Shown here one piece after another: positions 47,059 through 55,731 of a stretch of DNA of 64,000 nucleotides. This DNA comes from Anaeromicropila populeti (GTDB lineage: Bacteria > Bacillota > Clostridia > Lachnospirales > Lachnospiraceae): NCBI RefSeq assembly GCF_900112775.1, contig NZ_FOYZ01000005.1, positions 124,001 to 188,000 on the forward strand, read 5' to 3'. The notes under the pieces were generated by a model, which saw nothing but the letters and a program-made list of their open reading frames with translations, was not told the DNA's origin and made no database searches. A program made the translations under genes and the position numbers. How positions within the stretch are numbered: position 1 is the stretch's first letter; every line of letters begins with the position of its first letter.

Positions 47059-47463
47059 ATGGGATTTGGTATAGGAGTCTATGTGAAAAGTAGTGTAGAG
47101 GCTGTTGAATTGTATCAACGGGTATTTGGATTAGAATTAGGGTATCATGTGAAAAATCCTGATGGTTCTTTTTTTCATTCGGAGCTTTTTAGAAATGGGG
47201 AATGTTTTTTATCTGTAGTAGAAGCAGCTAAAGAGAATAACGATGAGAGTCTAGTTCAGTTAGGTTATGAGTTTGATAGTCCGGAAGAAGTAAAACGAGC
47301 CTATGAGTTGCTAAAAGAGGATGGAGTGATTGATATGCCGATTGGAGAACTGCCATGGAGCCCGTGTGCTGCTTCAGTTGTGGATAGATTTGGTGTATGG
47401 TGGTATTTATCTTCAGCTTCTCACCGTCCACCAGAGGATTATGACTACTGGAATAAGAAGTGA
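47059..47463 (+). CDS. VOC-family (glyoxalase-like) protein
   Basis: A 134-residue protein of the vicinal-oxygen-chelate fold: GIGVYVKSSVEAVELYQRVFGLELGYH at the start (the YQRVFG helix is typical), and a second half with AAKENNDESLVQLGYEFDS and PWSPCAASVVDRFGVWWYL. It resembles the PhnB/3-demethylubiquinone-type subgroup. The ATG at 47059 has AAGGAG 11 bases earlier; an ATG at 47029 lacks a site. The substrate is unknown and the gene stands alone. Confidence 0.82.
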   Translation: MGFGIGVYVKSSVEAVELYQRVFGLELGYHVKNPDGSFFHSELFRNGECFLSVVEAAKENNDESLVQLGYEFDSPEEVKRAYELLKEDGVIDMPIGELPWSPCAASVVDRFGVWWYLSSASHRPPEDYDYWNKK

Positions 47464-47510
47464 TTTACTGTGATATTATTAGGAATTTTTAAAGAAAGAA
47501 GAGGGGGAAT

Positions 47511-48008
47511 ATGAAGTATATAAGTTCACTTGAAAAAGAAGAATGTTCAGAGCGGATAAAAGAATCTTTTGACAGCAGATTAGGATTTGTCGAGGAACGG
47601 TATGTAGGGTGGATGAAAGGCCCTTTTTTTAGTATGACATATTATAGCGGAGAAGAGGTTAATAGAAGAATATATCCGTTTATTAAGGTTCTTGGTGTGA
47701 TTAGAAGAGGAAAAAAGAGGACAGAAATAGGGTGTGTATATTTTTATGGATTAACGGATCCTATTTCAATTATTGTTTATTATCTCTTTAGTTTTTTTGT
47801 ATTATCCTTTAAAGTGAATGAGCAGGGAATCACATTTTCACAAATAGCTTTAATTTCACTAATGCCCATTTTACCCTTTTCCGTTATTTCATTTCTATTT
47901 TCTTTTTTTAGTGAAAAAGGAATAGAAGGACATGAAAGGCTGGAAGCTAAAATTTTAAAAATAACACATGCAGAGCAATTTAAAAAGGAAAATAAGGAGG
48001 AGCAGTAA
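47511..48008 (+). CDS. hypothetical membrane protein
   Basis: A 165-residue protein I do not recognise. The N-terminal half is soluble (SSLEKEECSERIKESFDSR, MKGPFFSMTYYSGEEVNRRI), followed by two hydrophobic helices near residues 80-130 (ISIIVYYLFSFFVLSF and LISLMPILPFSVISFLFSFF) and a charged tail. GAGGGGG precedes the ATG. The pentapeptide gene starts directly after its stop, so the two are co-translated. Confidence 0.7.
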   Translation: MKYISSLEKEECSERIKESFDSRLGFVEERYVGWMKGPFFSMTYYSGEEVNRRIYPFIKVLGVIRRGKKRTEIGCVYFYGLTDPISIIVYYLFSFFVLSFKVNEQGITFSQIALISLMPILPFSVISFLFSFFSEKGIEGHERLEAKILKITHAEQFKKENKEEQ

Positions 48009-48581
48009 GTGAAAAGTCTGGATGAAATGAGATATGAAAAGTTAACTTATGAGGAAAAACAAATGGAAGAACTTACAATAACGGATTGCAGTTTTCATAA
48101 TTGCAGTTTTCTAGATGTAAAATTAGTAGATGTGAGAATACGTGGTTGTGAATTTTATAATTGTGTAATTGGAAATTTTTCTTTTAGTAATACGGAAATG
48201 TTAAATTGTCAGTTTCACAATTGCATACTAATTGGAATTGATTGGAAAGAACTACAATCGGGTAATTTGCTTCCGTTTTCGGATTTTAATAAATGTGTTT
48301 TGCGATATAATTATTTTTATCAATTTAAAATGGTCAGAAGTAATTTTCAAGGATGCACATTAGAAGGATGTAATTTTGACCAATGTAATCTGGAAGAATC
48401 AAATTTTAAAGATGCTGACTTAAAGGAGTCCCGCTTTATCAAAAATAATTTGAGTAAGTGCGATTTTCGTGGGGCAGTTCATTACACCATCCAATTATCA
48501 GAGAATATGATGAAAGAAGCTAGATTTTCATTGCCAGAAGCGGTGAGTTTACTAGAGACAGCAGGAATAAGACTTGCGTAA
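48009..48581 (+). CDS. pentapeptide-repeat protein
   Basis: A 190-residue protein made largely of A(D/N)Lxx-type repeats in a Cys/Phe/Asn-rich form: CSFHNCSFLDVKL, CEFYNCVIGNFSF, CQFHNCILIG, then SNFQGCTLEGCNFDQCNLEE. Such repeats fold as a square beta-helix; some (Qnr, MfpA, AlbG) mimic DNA and protect gyrase, others are scaffolds. It starts with GTG after AAGGAGGAG and directly follows the membrane protein gene. Function is unknown. Confidence 0.85.
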   Translation: MKSLDEMRYEKLTYEEKQMEELTITDCSFHNCSFLDVKLVDVRIRGCEFYNCVIGNFSFSNTEMLNCQFHNCILIGIDWKELQSGNLLPFSDFNKCVLRYNYFYQFKMVRSNFQGCTLEGCNFDQCNLEESNFKDADLKESRFIKNNLSKCDFRGAVHYTIQLSENMMKEARFSLPEAVSLLETAGIRLA

Positions 48582-48640
48582 TGTTGTAAATGTGTAAAAT
48601 TCATTTTACGTTTTTCTTATAGGAATAACTGGATATTTAT

Positions 48641-48649
48641 GATATAATA
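48641..48649 (+). promoter_or_regulatory. extended -10 of the acyltransferase gene
   Basis: TGATATAAT, 29 bases before the ATG at 48678, identical to the element before the CoA-transferase and pyr genes. The -35 is weak. Confidence 0.6.
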
Positions 48650-48677
48650 ATCTTATATCTAAAAGGGGGAAACGATT

Positions 48678-49649
48678 ATGAATCAAAGTGAGAAAAATCA
48701 TGCAATTGATTGCATGCGAACCATTGCTGCTTTCTTAGTCATATGTGTACATCTGCCATTTCCTGAGCCAGTAGGAAGTAAAGTGATTTTATTTGCGCAA
48801 ATAGCAGTACCGTTCTTTCTGGTGATATGTGGATACTTTTGCTACCGAGAAGAAGAAAGTGAGTTTATAGTAAGGTTGAAAAGGCAGATAAAAAAGATTT
48901 TTATTCTGTTTTTGATTGCTAATATTCTTTATGTTGCAGTAGCAGTTATTGCGGAACATACTTCCGCTGGGAATTTAATCTGGTTCAGACAACATTATCT
49001 TACAAAACAGAATCTGTTTGATTTTCTTATCTATAATCAGTCTCCTTTTGGGGATCATCTATGGTATTTAGGTTCCTTACTCTATGCGCTGATTATCATG
49101 TACGTACTTTGCAAAATAAAAATCAGCAAATACGCACTGTTTTTTGCTCCAGTACTGTTAGGGTGTTATATATATTTGGCAAACACAGGGGATCTAGAAT
49201 TTTATATTTATAGAAACTGTCTAATCGTTACGCTGCCATATTTTATGATGGGGTGCTTAATACGTAGATATGAAAAGAAATTTTTGCCTAAAATACATGG
49301 ACTGGTATTTGTTGGATTAGTTGTAGTTCTATCAATTACTAATATTCTGGAATTTTATTATTATCAAACGTTAGCTAGGACATTTGTAAGTGCTGAACTA
49401 TTAATTTATATGTTGGTGCTTCTCCTGCTAAAATATCCTCGGTTGGGAAAAGGGTCTGTTGTTGAGGCAATTGGAGCAAAGTATTCCTTATTCATTTACA
49501 TATTTCATATGATGCCGGTATTGTATTTATATAAAGGAGTCCATACTACACCAGACTGGTTTGATTATTGTGCACCAGTCATCGTGTTTGTTTTTTCTCT
49601 TCTTGTTGCAGTAATTCAAAGTGTAAATTCAGGAGAAAAATATTCTTAA
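48678..49649 (+). CDS. acyltransferase family 3 membrane protein
   Basis: A 323-residue protein with about ten helices. It begins AIDCMRTIAAFLVICVHLPF, the acyltransferase-3 signature with the catalytic His in helix 1, and has QIAVPFFLVICGYF and HLWYLGSLLYALIIMY. Members O-acetylate peptidoglycan, polysaccharides or small molecules on the outer face. AAAGGGGG precedes the ATG. No neighbour names the acceptor. A terminator follows. Confidence 0.88.
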   Translation: MNQSEKNHAIDCMRTIAAFLVICVHLPFPEPVGSKVILFAQIAVPFFLVICGYFCYREEESEFIVRLKRQIKKIFILFLIANILYVAVAVIAEHTSAGNLIWFRQHYLTKQNLFDFLIYNQSPFGDHLWYLGSLLYALIIMYVLCKIKISKYALFFAPVLLGCYIYLANTGDLEFYIYRNCLIVTLPYFMMGCLIRRYEKKFLPKIHGLVFVGLVVVLSITNILEFYYYQTLARTFVSAELLIYMLVLLLLKYPRLGKGSVVEAIGAKYSLFIYIFHMMPVLYLYKGVHTTPDWFDYCAPVIVFVFSLLVAVIQSVNSGEKYS

Positions 49650-49678
49650 AAAAATAAGTAAAGGCTAAAATAATTTTG

Positions 49679-49722
49679 TAAATCCTGTAAACCTTAATTG
49701 ATGAAGGTTACAGGATTTTTTG
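49679..49722 (+). terminator. terminator after the acyltransferase gene
   Basis: AATCCTGTAAACCTT (49681-49695) pairs with AAGGTTACAGGATT (49704-49717) with one bulged A, then six T. Confidence 0.9.
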
Positions 49723-49745
49723 TCTGCTGTTATAATTTCTTGTGA

Positions 49746-49770
49746 GTTGATTTTTTCAACCAAAGTCAAC
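49746..49770. promoter_or_regulatory. candidate operator of the XRE regulator
   Basis: GTTGA-TTTTT-TCAAC (49746-49760) is a perfect repeat, and a further TCAAC at 49766 lies one helical turn (10 bases) from the previous one. It stands 11 bases before the -35 box of the XRE gene, so autoregulation is plausible. Confidence 0.45.
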
Positions 49771-49780
49771 TGTAAATCCA

Positions 49781-49808
49781 TTGAATTTTAAGTTTAAATT
49801 AGTATAAT
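49781..49808 (+). promoter_or_regulatory. promoter of the XRE-ABC operon
   Basis: TTGAAT (49781-49786), 16 bases, TATAAT (49803-49808), 20 bases before the ATG. Confidence 0.65.
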
Positions 49809-49827
49809 GAAAGTGTGAGGTGGTTAA

Positions 49828-50940
49828 ATGAAAGAGATTAATATAGCAGCCGTGCTTGCGGATAAGCGCAGAGAAAAAGGAATTACCCAAGAGGATTTGG
49901 CAAGGTATATTGGTGTGTCTAAGGCTTCGGTGTCAAAATGGGAGACGGCACAAAGCTATCCAGATATTACATTATTGCCGTTGCTTGCTACATTCTTTAA
50001 TATTAGCATTGATGAATTAATGGGGTATACAGCACAGATGTCAAAAGAAGACATTAATGAGTTATATAAAAAGCTGTCATTTAGATTTGCAACGGAGTCA
50101 TTTCCAAATGTATTAGCGGATTGCAAAAAAATAATTAATAAATACTACTCTTGTTTTCCGCTTTTGTTAAAAATGTCTATTCTTTTGATAAACCACTATA
50201 TGATGGATGAAAATAGTGAAAAACAAAAAGCAATTTTAGGTGAGGCAGTTGAATTATGTTTTCGGATTGAGAAGGAAAGTGAAGATGTCTGGTTATCAAA
50301 AGAAGCTGTCACTATACGAGCCTTTTGTTATTTGCTGCTTCAACAGCCTCAAGATGCCCTGGAGCTGTTAGGAGAAACAATTCGTCCTATTTCAATGGAC
50401 GAAGGAATTATGGCACAGTCATATCAAATGCTGGGTAATACGGCAAAAGCAGAGGAAGTGATACAGATTCAAATGTATCAGCATCTCATGGCGTTAATTG
50501 GCTCTGTGCCCATGTACTTATTGTTAAATGAAAATGATGAAAAAAAGGTTGATGAAATTTTACGGCGCAGCATGGCATTGAAAGAGATTTTTGATTTAGA
50601 TAAGCTGCATCCTAATACAATGGCTCAAATATATTTTGCAGCTGCACAGACTTATAGTAATAATAAGAAATACGAAGAAGCCTTAGAAATGCTTCAAAAA
50701 TATACAGATTTATGTACAAAGAACTTTTTTCCGTATTCATTGCATGGGGATATATTTTTTAATAAAATTGACGGGTGGCTTGAAGAATTTGACTTAGGAA
50801 ATAGTTCTCCTCGTAATGAAAAAGTGATAAAAGAAAGTATGCTGCAGTCTGTAGAGAGCAATCCAGCATTTAGAGTATTGGAAGAATATCCAAAATATAA
50901 AAACATACTGGAATTACTTAGACAGAATAACAAGTCATAA
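49828..50940 (+). CDS. XRE-family transcriptional regulator with TPR-like C-terminal domain
   Basis: A 370-residue protein: N-terminal helix-turn-helix (LADKRREKGITQEDLARYIGVSKASVSKWE, in parts GITQEDLARYIGVSKASVSK) and a 290-residue helical region with TPR-like pairs (YFAAAQTYSNNKKYEEALEML). It is the first gene of an operon with a PLDc_N-type membrane protein and an ABC transporter, which it probably controls. GAGGTGG precedes the ATG. Confidence 0.9.
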   Translation: MKEINIAAVLADKRREKGITQEDLARYIGVSKASVSKWETAQSYPDITLLPLLATFFNISIDELMGYTAQMSKEDINELYKKLSFRFATESFPNVLADCKKIINKYYSCFPLLLKMSILLINHYMMDENSEKQKAILGEAVELCFRIEKESEDVWLSKEAVTIRAFCYLLLQQPQDALELLGETIRPISMDEGIMAQSYQMLGNTAKAEEVIQIQMYQHLMALIGSVPMYLLLNENDEKKVDEILRRSMALKEIFDLDKLHPNTMAQIYFAAAQTYSNNKKYEEALEMLQKYTDLCTKNFFPYSLHGDIFFNKIDGWLEEFDLGNSSPRNEKVIKESMLQSVESNPAFRVLEEYPKYKNILELLRQNNKS

Positions 50941-50970
50941 GAAATAGAATGATACCAGGAGGTAAAGAGA

Positions 50971-51174
50971 ATGGAGTTATTTCAAACATATGCAGCAGCC
51001 ATCATACCGCTGCTGATTCTTGAATATGGGCTGGCAATCGGTGCATTGATTCATGTAATAAAACATCCGAATTATCGCTTTGGAAATAAAGTGATATGGA
51101 TTATTGTGGTACTAGGTATCCAGGTAATAGGTCCTGTTGTTTATTTTGTTTTTGGCAGGGGAGAAGAAGAATGA
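50971..51174 (+). CDS. small PLDc_N-domain membrane protein (YxlE-like)
   Basis: A 67-residue protein with two helices (AAIIPLLILEYGLAIGALIHVI and VIWIIVVLGIQVIGPVVYFVF) and the short basic loop between them, the whole of a PLDc_N domain. In Bacillus subtilis YxlE of this type is encoded just before the YxlFG ABC transporter and dampens SigY; the gene order here is the same. Its stop overlaps the ABC ATPase start (ATGA). GGAGG precedes the ATG. Confidence 0.82.
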   Translation: MELFQTYAAAIIPLLILEYGLAIGALIHVIKHPNYRFGNKVIWIIVVLGIQVIGPVVYFVFGRGEEE

Positions 51175-52088
51175 ATATACTATGTAATGAACAGGTTTCA
51201 AAAAGATTTGGGAGTCATCAGGTTCTTGACAGCGTAACATTCTCCATTCCAGAAGGTTCTGTTTTTGGCTTTTTAGGACAAAATGGAGCAGGTAAAACTA
51301 CTATGATGAAATTGATATTAGGTTTGTTAAAACCGGACAAAGGAACGATTAGAGTTTGCGATGAAACGGTAACATATGGACAGACAAAAACTAACCGCCA
51401 TATAGGTTATCTTCCAGATGTGCCAGAATACTATGGTTATATGAAGCCGAAAGAGTATTTGAAAATGTGTGGTGAAATAACAGGAATGTCTCGTGAAGAG
51501 ATAATAAAAAGGAGTCAGGAATTATTGGGGTTGGTGGGACTGGAGCAGGCGGATAAAAAGATAGGTGGATTTTCCCGCGGAATGAAACAAAGGTTGGGAA
51601 TTGCACAGGCTTTGCTAAATGAACCTAAGCTGCTTATTTGTGATGAACCTACATCAGCACTTGATCCAATCGGAAGAAAAGAAATTCTAGATATATTAGG
51701 ACAGATAAAGGGAAAAACCACTGTGTTATTTTCAACACATATTTTATCAGACGTTGAACGGATTTGTGATAGGATTGCAGTATTGCATGACGGGAAGCTG
51801 GCACTCTGTGGAACTTTGGCGGAAATGAAAGAAAACCACAAAAAGGATAGCATACAAATTGAATTTAATACAATAGAGGAAGTAGAAAAGTTTATGAACT
51901 CCAAGTTTATGATGGAATATTTGGATTCTAGTCAAAAAAAAGAGAACAGTATTGTGCTGCATGGAAAAGATATTAACACAATGGAGCGTGCAGCAATTTG
52001 TACACTGGAAAGTGAAATGCTGCTGCCTAAAAAACTTGAGGTGCTGGAGCCAACATTAGAGAGTTTATTTATGGAGGTGACAAGGTGA
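51171..52088 (+). CDS. ABC transporter ATP-binding protein (YxlF-like)
   Basis: A 305-residue ATPase: Walker A GQNGAGKTTMMKL, signature FSRGMKQRLGIAQAL, Walker B LLICDEPTSALD, and a C-terminal extension found in drug/lantibiotic-type exporters. It energises the permease encoded next. The ATG at 51171 has GGAGAAG before it; an open frame continues upstream into the PLDc_N gene but is not used. Confidence 0.92.
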   Translation: MNILCNEQVSKRFGSHQVLDSVTFSIPEGSVFGFLGQNGAGKTTMMKLILGLLKPDKGTIRVCDETVTYGQTKTNRHIGYLPDVPEYYGYMKPKEYLKMCGEITGMSREEIIKRSQELLGLVGLEQADKKIGGFSRGMKQRLGIAQALLNEPKLLICDEPTSALDPIGRKEILDILGQIKGKTTVLFSTHILSDVERICDRIAVLHDGKLALCGTLAEMKENHKKDSIQIEFNTIEEVEKFMNSKFMMEYLDSSQKKENSIVLHGKDINTMERAAICTLESEMLLPKKLEVLEPTLESLFMEVTR

Positions 52089-52849
52089 AAGCATATATAA
52101 CATTTACAAAAAAGGAATTTAAAGAGATGGTTAGCACCTACCGGTTATGGATCATGATAGCTGTTTTTTTGCTTTTAGGGTTGATTAATCCCGTTACAGC
52201 AAAAATAACACCAGAGCTATTAAAAAACTTCCAGATGGAAGGTGTTGAAATAATAATAGCAGAGCCAGGTCCAATGGATTCATGGATGCAATTTTTTAGA
52301 AATATTCCTCAGATGGGACTTGTTGTTTTAGTAATCTTGTTTAGCGGTATTGTTTCAAACGAATTTGTTCAAGGTACCCTTGTTAATATGGTAACCAAAG
52401 GATTATCAAGAAAAACAATAATTTTATCAAAGTTTACAATGACTGTTGTTGTATGGACGGGCAGCTATTTAATTTGTTATGGAGTATCTTATTCATACAC
52501 CGAATACTTCTGGGGTAATAGTAAAATAGATAATTTGAATTTTTCAGTATTTTGTCTATGGGCATTTGGAGTAATACTAATAGCTTCTCTTATTTTAGGC
52601 GGTGTTCTCTTTAGAAAAAGTTATGGAAGTCTGCTTTTTACAGCAGGTTTTGCAGCGATTCTTTTTACTCTGGGAATTGTGCCAAAGCTATCGAAATATA
52701 ATCCGATTCTTCTTGCATCAAAAAATATGTCTTTGCTTCAACATCATATGCAGGTACAAGATTTCATTTCTTCTATAATGGTAACTGGAGTGGGAACTGT
52801 ACTTTTTGTTGTTGCGGCAGTATTACTATTTAATAAAAAGGAATTGTAA
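52085..52849 (+). CDS. ABC-2 type permease (YxlG-like)
   Basis: A 254-residue membrane protein with about six helices, beginning FTKKEFKEMVSTYRLWIMIAVFLLLG, and with FSGIVSNEFVQGTLVNMVTKGLSR, the coupling segment of ABC-2 permeases. It starts with GTG overlapping the ATPase stop, after GGAGGTGA. Together with the ATPase it probably exports or confers resistance to a peptide or drug. The substrate is unknown. Confidence 0.88.
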   Translation: MKAYITFTKKEFKEMVSTYRLWIMIAVFLLLGLINPVTAKITPELLKNFQMEGVEIIIAEPGPMDSWMQFFRNIPQMGLVVLVILFSGIVSNEFVQGTLVNMVTKGLSRKTIILSKFTMTVVVWTGSYLICYGVSYSYTEYFWGNSKIDNLNFSVFCLWAFGVILIASLILGGVLFRKSYGSLLFTAGFAAILFTLGIVPKLSKYNPILLASKNMSLLQHHMQVQDFISSIMVTGVGTVLFVVAAVLLFNKKEL

Positions 52850-52917
52850 TAAGAAAAACAGAAAGGCACCAAAAATTCTATCTATACTATACCACAAAAA
52901 CCATAAAAAGTCAATAG

Positions 52918-52946
52918 TTGTAATAAAACAAATGTTCGGTTATAAT
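52918..52946 (+). promoter_or_regulatory. promoter of the 52973 gene
   Basis: TTGTAA (52918-52923), exactly 17 bases, TATAAT (52941-52946), 27 bases before the ATG. Confidence 0.75.
52925..52938. promoter_or_regulatory. LexA-like box inside the 52973 promoter
   Basis: AAAACAAATGTTCG matches the Gram-positive SOS box CGAAC-N4-GTTCG in eight of ten fixed positions, and the central four bases fit the RNRY pattern. It lies between the -35 and -10 elements, where a repressor would block the promoter. One half-site is imperfect, so chance is possible. Confidence 0.4.
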
Positions 52947-52972
52947 ACGTAAAAGAACATGGGGGTGCCAAA

Positions 52973-53440
52973 ATGAAAAACGATTTCAATTTACCAATTA
53001 TGGCTTTGCAGAAAGAACAGGAAGTACTAGCTGTAAAAAAATGCAACGAATATACAAAGAAATTTGGCATGACATTATCGGATGCGGAAATAAAAGAGTT
53101 AATGCAGTGCAGGTTCGATGCATTAAAAAGTAATGGAAGAATTGAGTTTGGCATGGGCATTTTGCCAAAGCTAATCTATGAATTTTGTGATTCGCCATAT
53201 ATTTATCAGGACAATTATGTTGAAACTTTAGAACAGTTACAGGATATTTTCTATTTCTTTAAAAATGAGTCGATGGATGAACTAAGTGATGACGAGTTGA
53301 TTCAAGCTATGAAAAAATATTTTGATAACGAGTGTCAAGGCTCTATTGAATATCTGGCAGAGACTAAATTACATGAGTTGTGCCGCGCTATCCGCTTCGG
53401 GAACAATAAGGAACAATGGGAGGCAGAGGATAATGATTGA
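52973..53440 (+). CDS. uncharacterised protein (possibly DUF6323)
   Basis: A 155-residue soluble protein. It contains GRIEFGMGILPKLIYEFCDSPYI and LSDDELIQAMKKYFDNECQGSIEYL, which I associate with the DUF6323 family of Lachnospiraceae, from memory. No enzyme motif is visible. It overlaps the following gene by 8 bases and is translated with it. GGGGTG precedes the ATG. Confidence 0.75.
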   Translation: MKNDFNLPIMALQKEQEVLAVKKCNEYTKKFGMTLSDAEIKELMQCRFDALKSNGRIEFGMGILPKLIYEFCDSPYIYQDNYVETLEQLQDIFYFFKNESMDELSDDELIQAMKKYFDNECQGSIEYLAETKLHELCRAIRFGNNKEQWEAEDND

Positions 53441-54641
53441 GCATACTATGGAGGAAATTCTTCCACTTTTGGCAAGGCAGGTAAATCGTTATACAAGCGG
53501 AGACAGCAGCTCGGTAACGAATGAAACGGCAAAGGATATTCTGGCATCGATTTATTATTGTATGGATGCGTATGAGAAAGCAGGGACAGAAAACCAGTTG
53601 CAGGAGATTATATGTCAGCGGGAAGCACCTGAAATGGTTTTTGAAAAGGGGCTAATCATTGAGAAAAGAAAGTTTCAGAAGGCAAAAGGGCTGATGGAAA
53701 CTATTCAAAAGGAAACCATGGCGATTGAGAACCAGGCTATGCAGGATACGATTTACTATGGAATTCCTCTCTTTTTTCAGAAGTATGATATTTGCTTTCA
53801 TGCATGTAACGATGCAGGTAGTATTGATTACCCATTATGCCATGAGATATACAATTTATGTGGAATCGATTTTATATGGGAATATTTAAAAAATCTGTCG
53901 CTGGAAAACAAATTAATCAATCGGTTTGCGCTAAAGGATATCAATGAGATACTATGTGGCTATAGTGAAGAGTATGAAAGTCTTCTAATCAACGTGTTTC
54001 AGCTTGTACTGCAAAACGTTCTTGGTTTGACTATTTTGAATCAAAATTATCAACGACTTAGTATTTTTCCTGATGAAAGAGCGTATTTGCAAAAATACTT
54101 AGAAAAACTAAAACAGAAAGAGTTAGAAAACCTTTTGTGTCATGGCGCGGAAAAAATTTGCAGTGAATTTGGACTGGATGAAACATCGGTTTTCTATTAT
54201 AAAAAGGCAGCGGTCAATTTTTCATTTCAATTAAATAAAAATTTATCTTTTCAGAAGATACAATCAGATTTTATCACTGGAAAGTTATTAAAAACAGAAC
54301 AACAGACAGAATTTGAAGAAGGTGGCAAAATGGAGGATTCACAGTTAAGAAAGCTGATAGATGAAATGAAGATATGCAGACTGACATCCGATAAGACTGA
54401 AATGGTAAAACGTTATATTCACAGCTTAAGTGATTTAAAAGAAATTTTAGGAGAATGCTTTTGGGGAGAGGAATTTAAGGAAGTATTATCTCTTTTATCA
54501 AAAGAAGAAATTAGTTTTTTAAAAAAGGAAATTGAACTAGAGTTAGAATTTCTTTTTGGAAAAGTAGAAGAACTAGAGCCATGGAAACAAGAATTATTAA
54601 AAATAGAATCAAACTTTATACAGAATTCTTCTACATTATGA
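53433..54641 (+). CDS. uncharacterised protein (possibly DUF6179)
   Basis: A 402-residue soluble protein, mainly helical, partner of the preceding gene. Segments such as LPLLARQVNRYTSGDSSSVT, AKDILASIYYCMDAYEKAG and CHEIYNLCGIDFIWEYLKNL recall the DUF6179 family, usually encoded next to DUF6323; this is from memory. No catalytic motif is seen. The ATG at 53433 has AGAGG before it and overlaps the upstream stop; a longer frame back to 53322 lies inside the upstream gene. Confidence 0.72.
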   Translation: MIEHTMEEILPLLARQVNRYTSGDSSSVTNETAKDILASIYYCMDAYEKAGTENQLQEIICQREAPEMVFEKGLIIEKRKFQKAKGLMETIQKETMAIENQAMQDTIYYGIPLFFQKYDICFHACNDAGSIDYPLCHEIYNLCGIDFIWEYLKNLSLENKLINRFALKDINEILCGYSEEYESLLINVFQLVLQNVLGLTILNQNYQRLSIFPDERAYLQKYLEKLKQKELENLLCHGAEKICSEFGLDETSVFYYKKAAVNFSFQLNKNLSFQKIQSDFITGKLLKTEQQTEFEEGGKMEDSQLRKLIDEMKICRLTSDKTEMVKRYIHSLSDLKEILGECFWGEEFKEVLSLLSKEEISFLKKEIELELEFLFGKVEELEPWKQELLKIESNFIQNSSTL

Positions 54642-54650
54642 CAAAACATA

Positions 54651-54679
54651 TAGAAAAACCAAAGGGGAAATGGTATAAT
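54651..54679 (+). promoter_or_regulatory. promoter of the 54731 gene
   Basis: TAGAAA (54651-54656), 17 bases, TATAAT (54674-54679) with a TG extension (TGGTATAAT), 51 bases before the start codon. It shows that the next gene has its own promoter. Confidence 0.6.
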
Positions 54680-54730
54680 TATTTTAGTTGTTTAATATAA
54701 CTAAATACGTGTGTGCATAGGAGGAGTTCC

Positions 54731-55720
54731 ATGATAATTGGGGAAGTTCAAGGTAGTAATGCTGCTAATGTCAAGAAGGGTATTGAAATATTCTCACATA
54801 AATTAGGTTCATATTTAGAGACTTATATGAAAATAATGGACTTTCAGGGAAAAGAGATTTCAGAAGAAAGTAATTATAATGCAAAGGTACTTTTAAATTA
54901 TCTTGCATTTCCAAATCAACCTGCTGTACTAAATGAGTACAGTAAAATTCAGGATAATGTAGATGAAGACTCACAGAAAATTTTTTCAAATAATATAAGA
55001 ATCATTATGCAGCTGATAGGACAGATTGCGGAATGTATGATAATGGATAAGTGCAGTAAGGATCCTGCTGCTAATATGATTTGTATGAATACAGCATTGA
55101 AGAAGAAAAATATTTTTGAAAGGGACGAATCAATAAACTACGATGAGTATGTTTCGTTTTCACCATCCTATCGTTATATTTTGAAGGAAGATGAAGATGG
55201 CACTTTTAAGAAAAGGCTGGTATCCGATTATTCTCCCAAGCAGGCAAGAAAGGATATTTCCTGGTGCAGTAAGGAAAATTTTGTTTCTCAGTTTAAGCAA
55301 TTAGGTGAAAATAATATTCAGGAATACATAAAACTGAATGTAATTGCCGCAATGTCACATCAGCATGTTATGCTGACGGAAGCTGATAAGAAGGTACCAA
55401 TCATATATTTTGGACTGAGTGACGATTATTATCAGCTTATAGCCAAGTACCCAGATCATTTCATTGTACCAATTGAAAGGGTAGGTAAGGAGCTTGTAGC
55501 AAAGTGCCATGAATATTTTCGACTATTGTGTGCATTTTTATCTGGAATAGAGAAGAAGATAGAGATTAAGGATATTCATGTACTAGAGAATATGCAGCTG
55601 ATTGAGGCATTTCAGGTAAAAGAGGATGATTTAGCTGTTGCCGTAAAGAATAAGAAAGTTTTTGATTTTATAATTAAGGAAATAAAAGAGTACGATACAC
55701 CAATTGAAATGGGTGTGTAG
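54731..55720 (+). CDS. uncharacterised protein
   Basis: A 329-residue soluble protein I do not recognise. The first 110 residues look helical (SNAANVKKGIEIFSHKLG, SQKIFSNNIRIIMQLIGQIAE), the middle holds YDEYVSFSPSYRYILKEDED and IKLNVIAAMSHQHVMLTEAD, and the C terminus is helical. No signal peptide, membrane helix or catalytic signature is evident. The ATG has AGGAGGAG 5 bases earlier; a GTG 18 bases upstream is less likely. It has its own promoter and terminator, so its link to the pair upstream is only positional. Confidence 0.7.
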   Translation: MIIGEVQGSNAANVKKGIEIFSHKLGSYLETYMKIMDFQGKEISEESNYNAKVLLNYLAFPNQPAVLNEYSKIQDNVDEDSQKIFSNNIRIIMQLIGQIAECMIMDKCSKDPAANMICMNTALKKKNIFERDESINYDEYVSFSPSYRYILKEDEDGTFKKRLVSDYSPKQARKDISWCSKENFVSQFKQLGENNIQEYIKLNVIAAMSHQHVMLTEADKKVPIIYFGLSDDYYQLIAKYPDHFIVPIERVGKELVAKCHEYFRLLCAFLSGIEKKIEIKDIHVLENMQLIEAFQVKEDDLAVAVKNKKVFDFIIKEIKEYDTPIEMGV

Positions 55721-55731
55721 AGAATAAGAAG

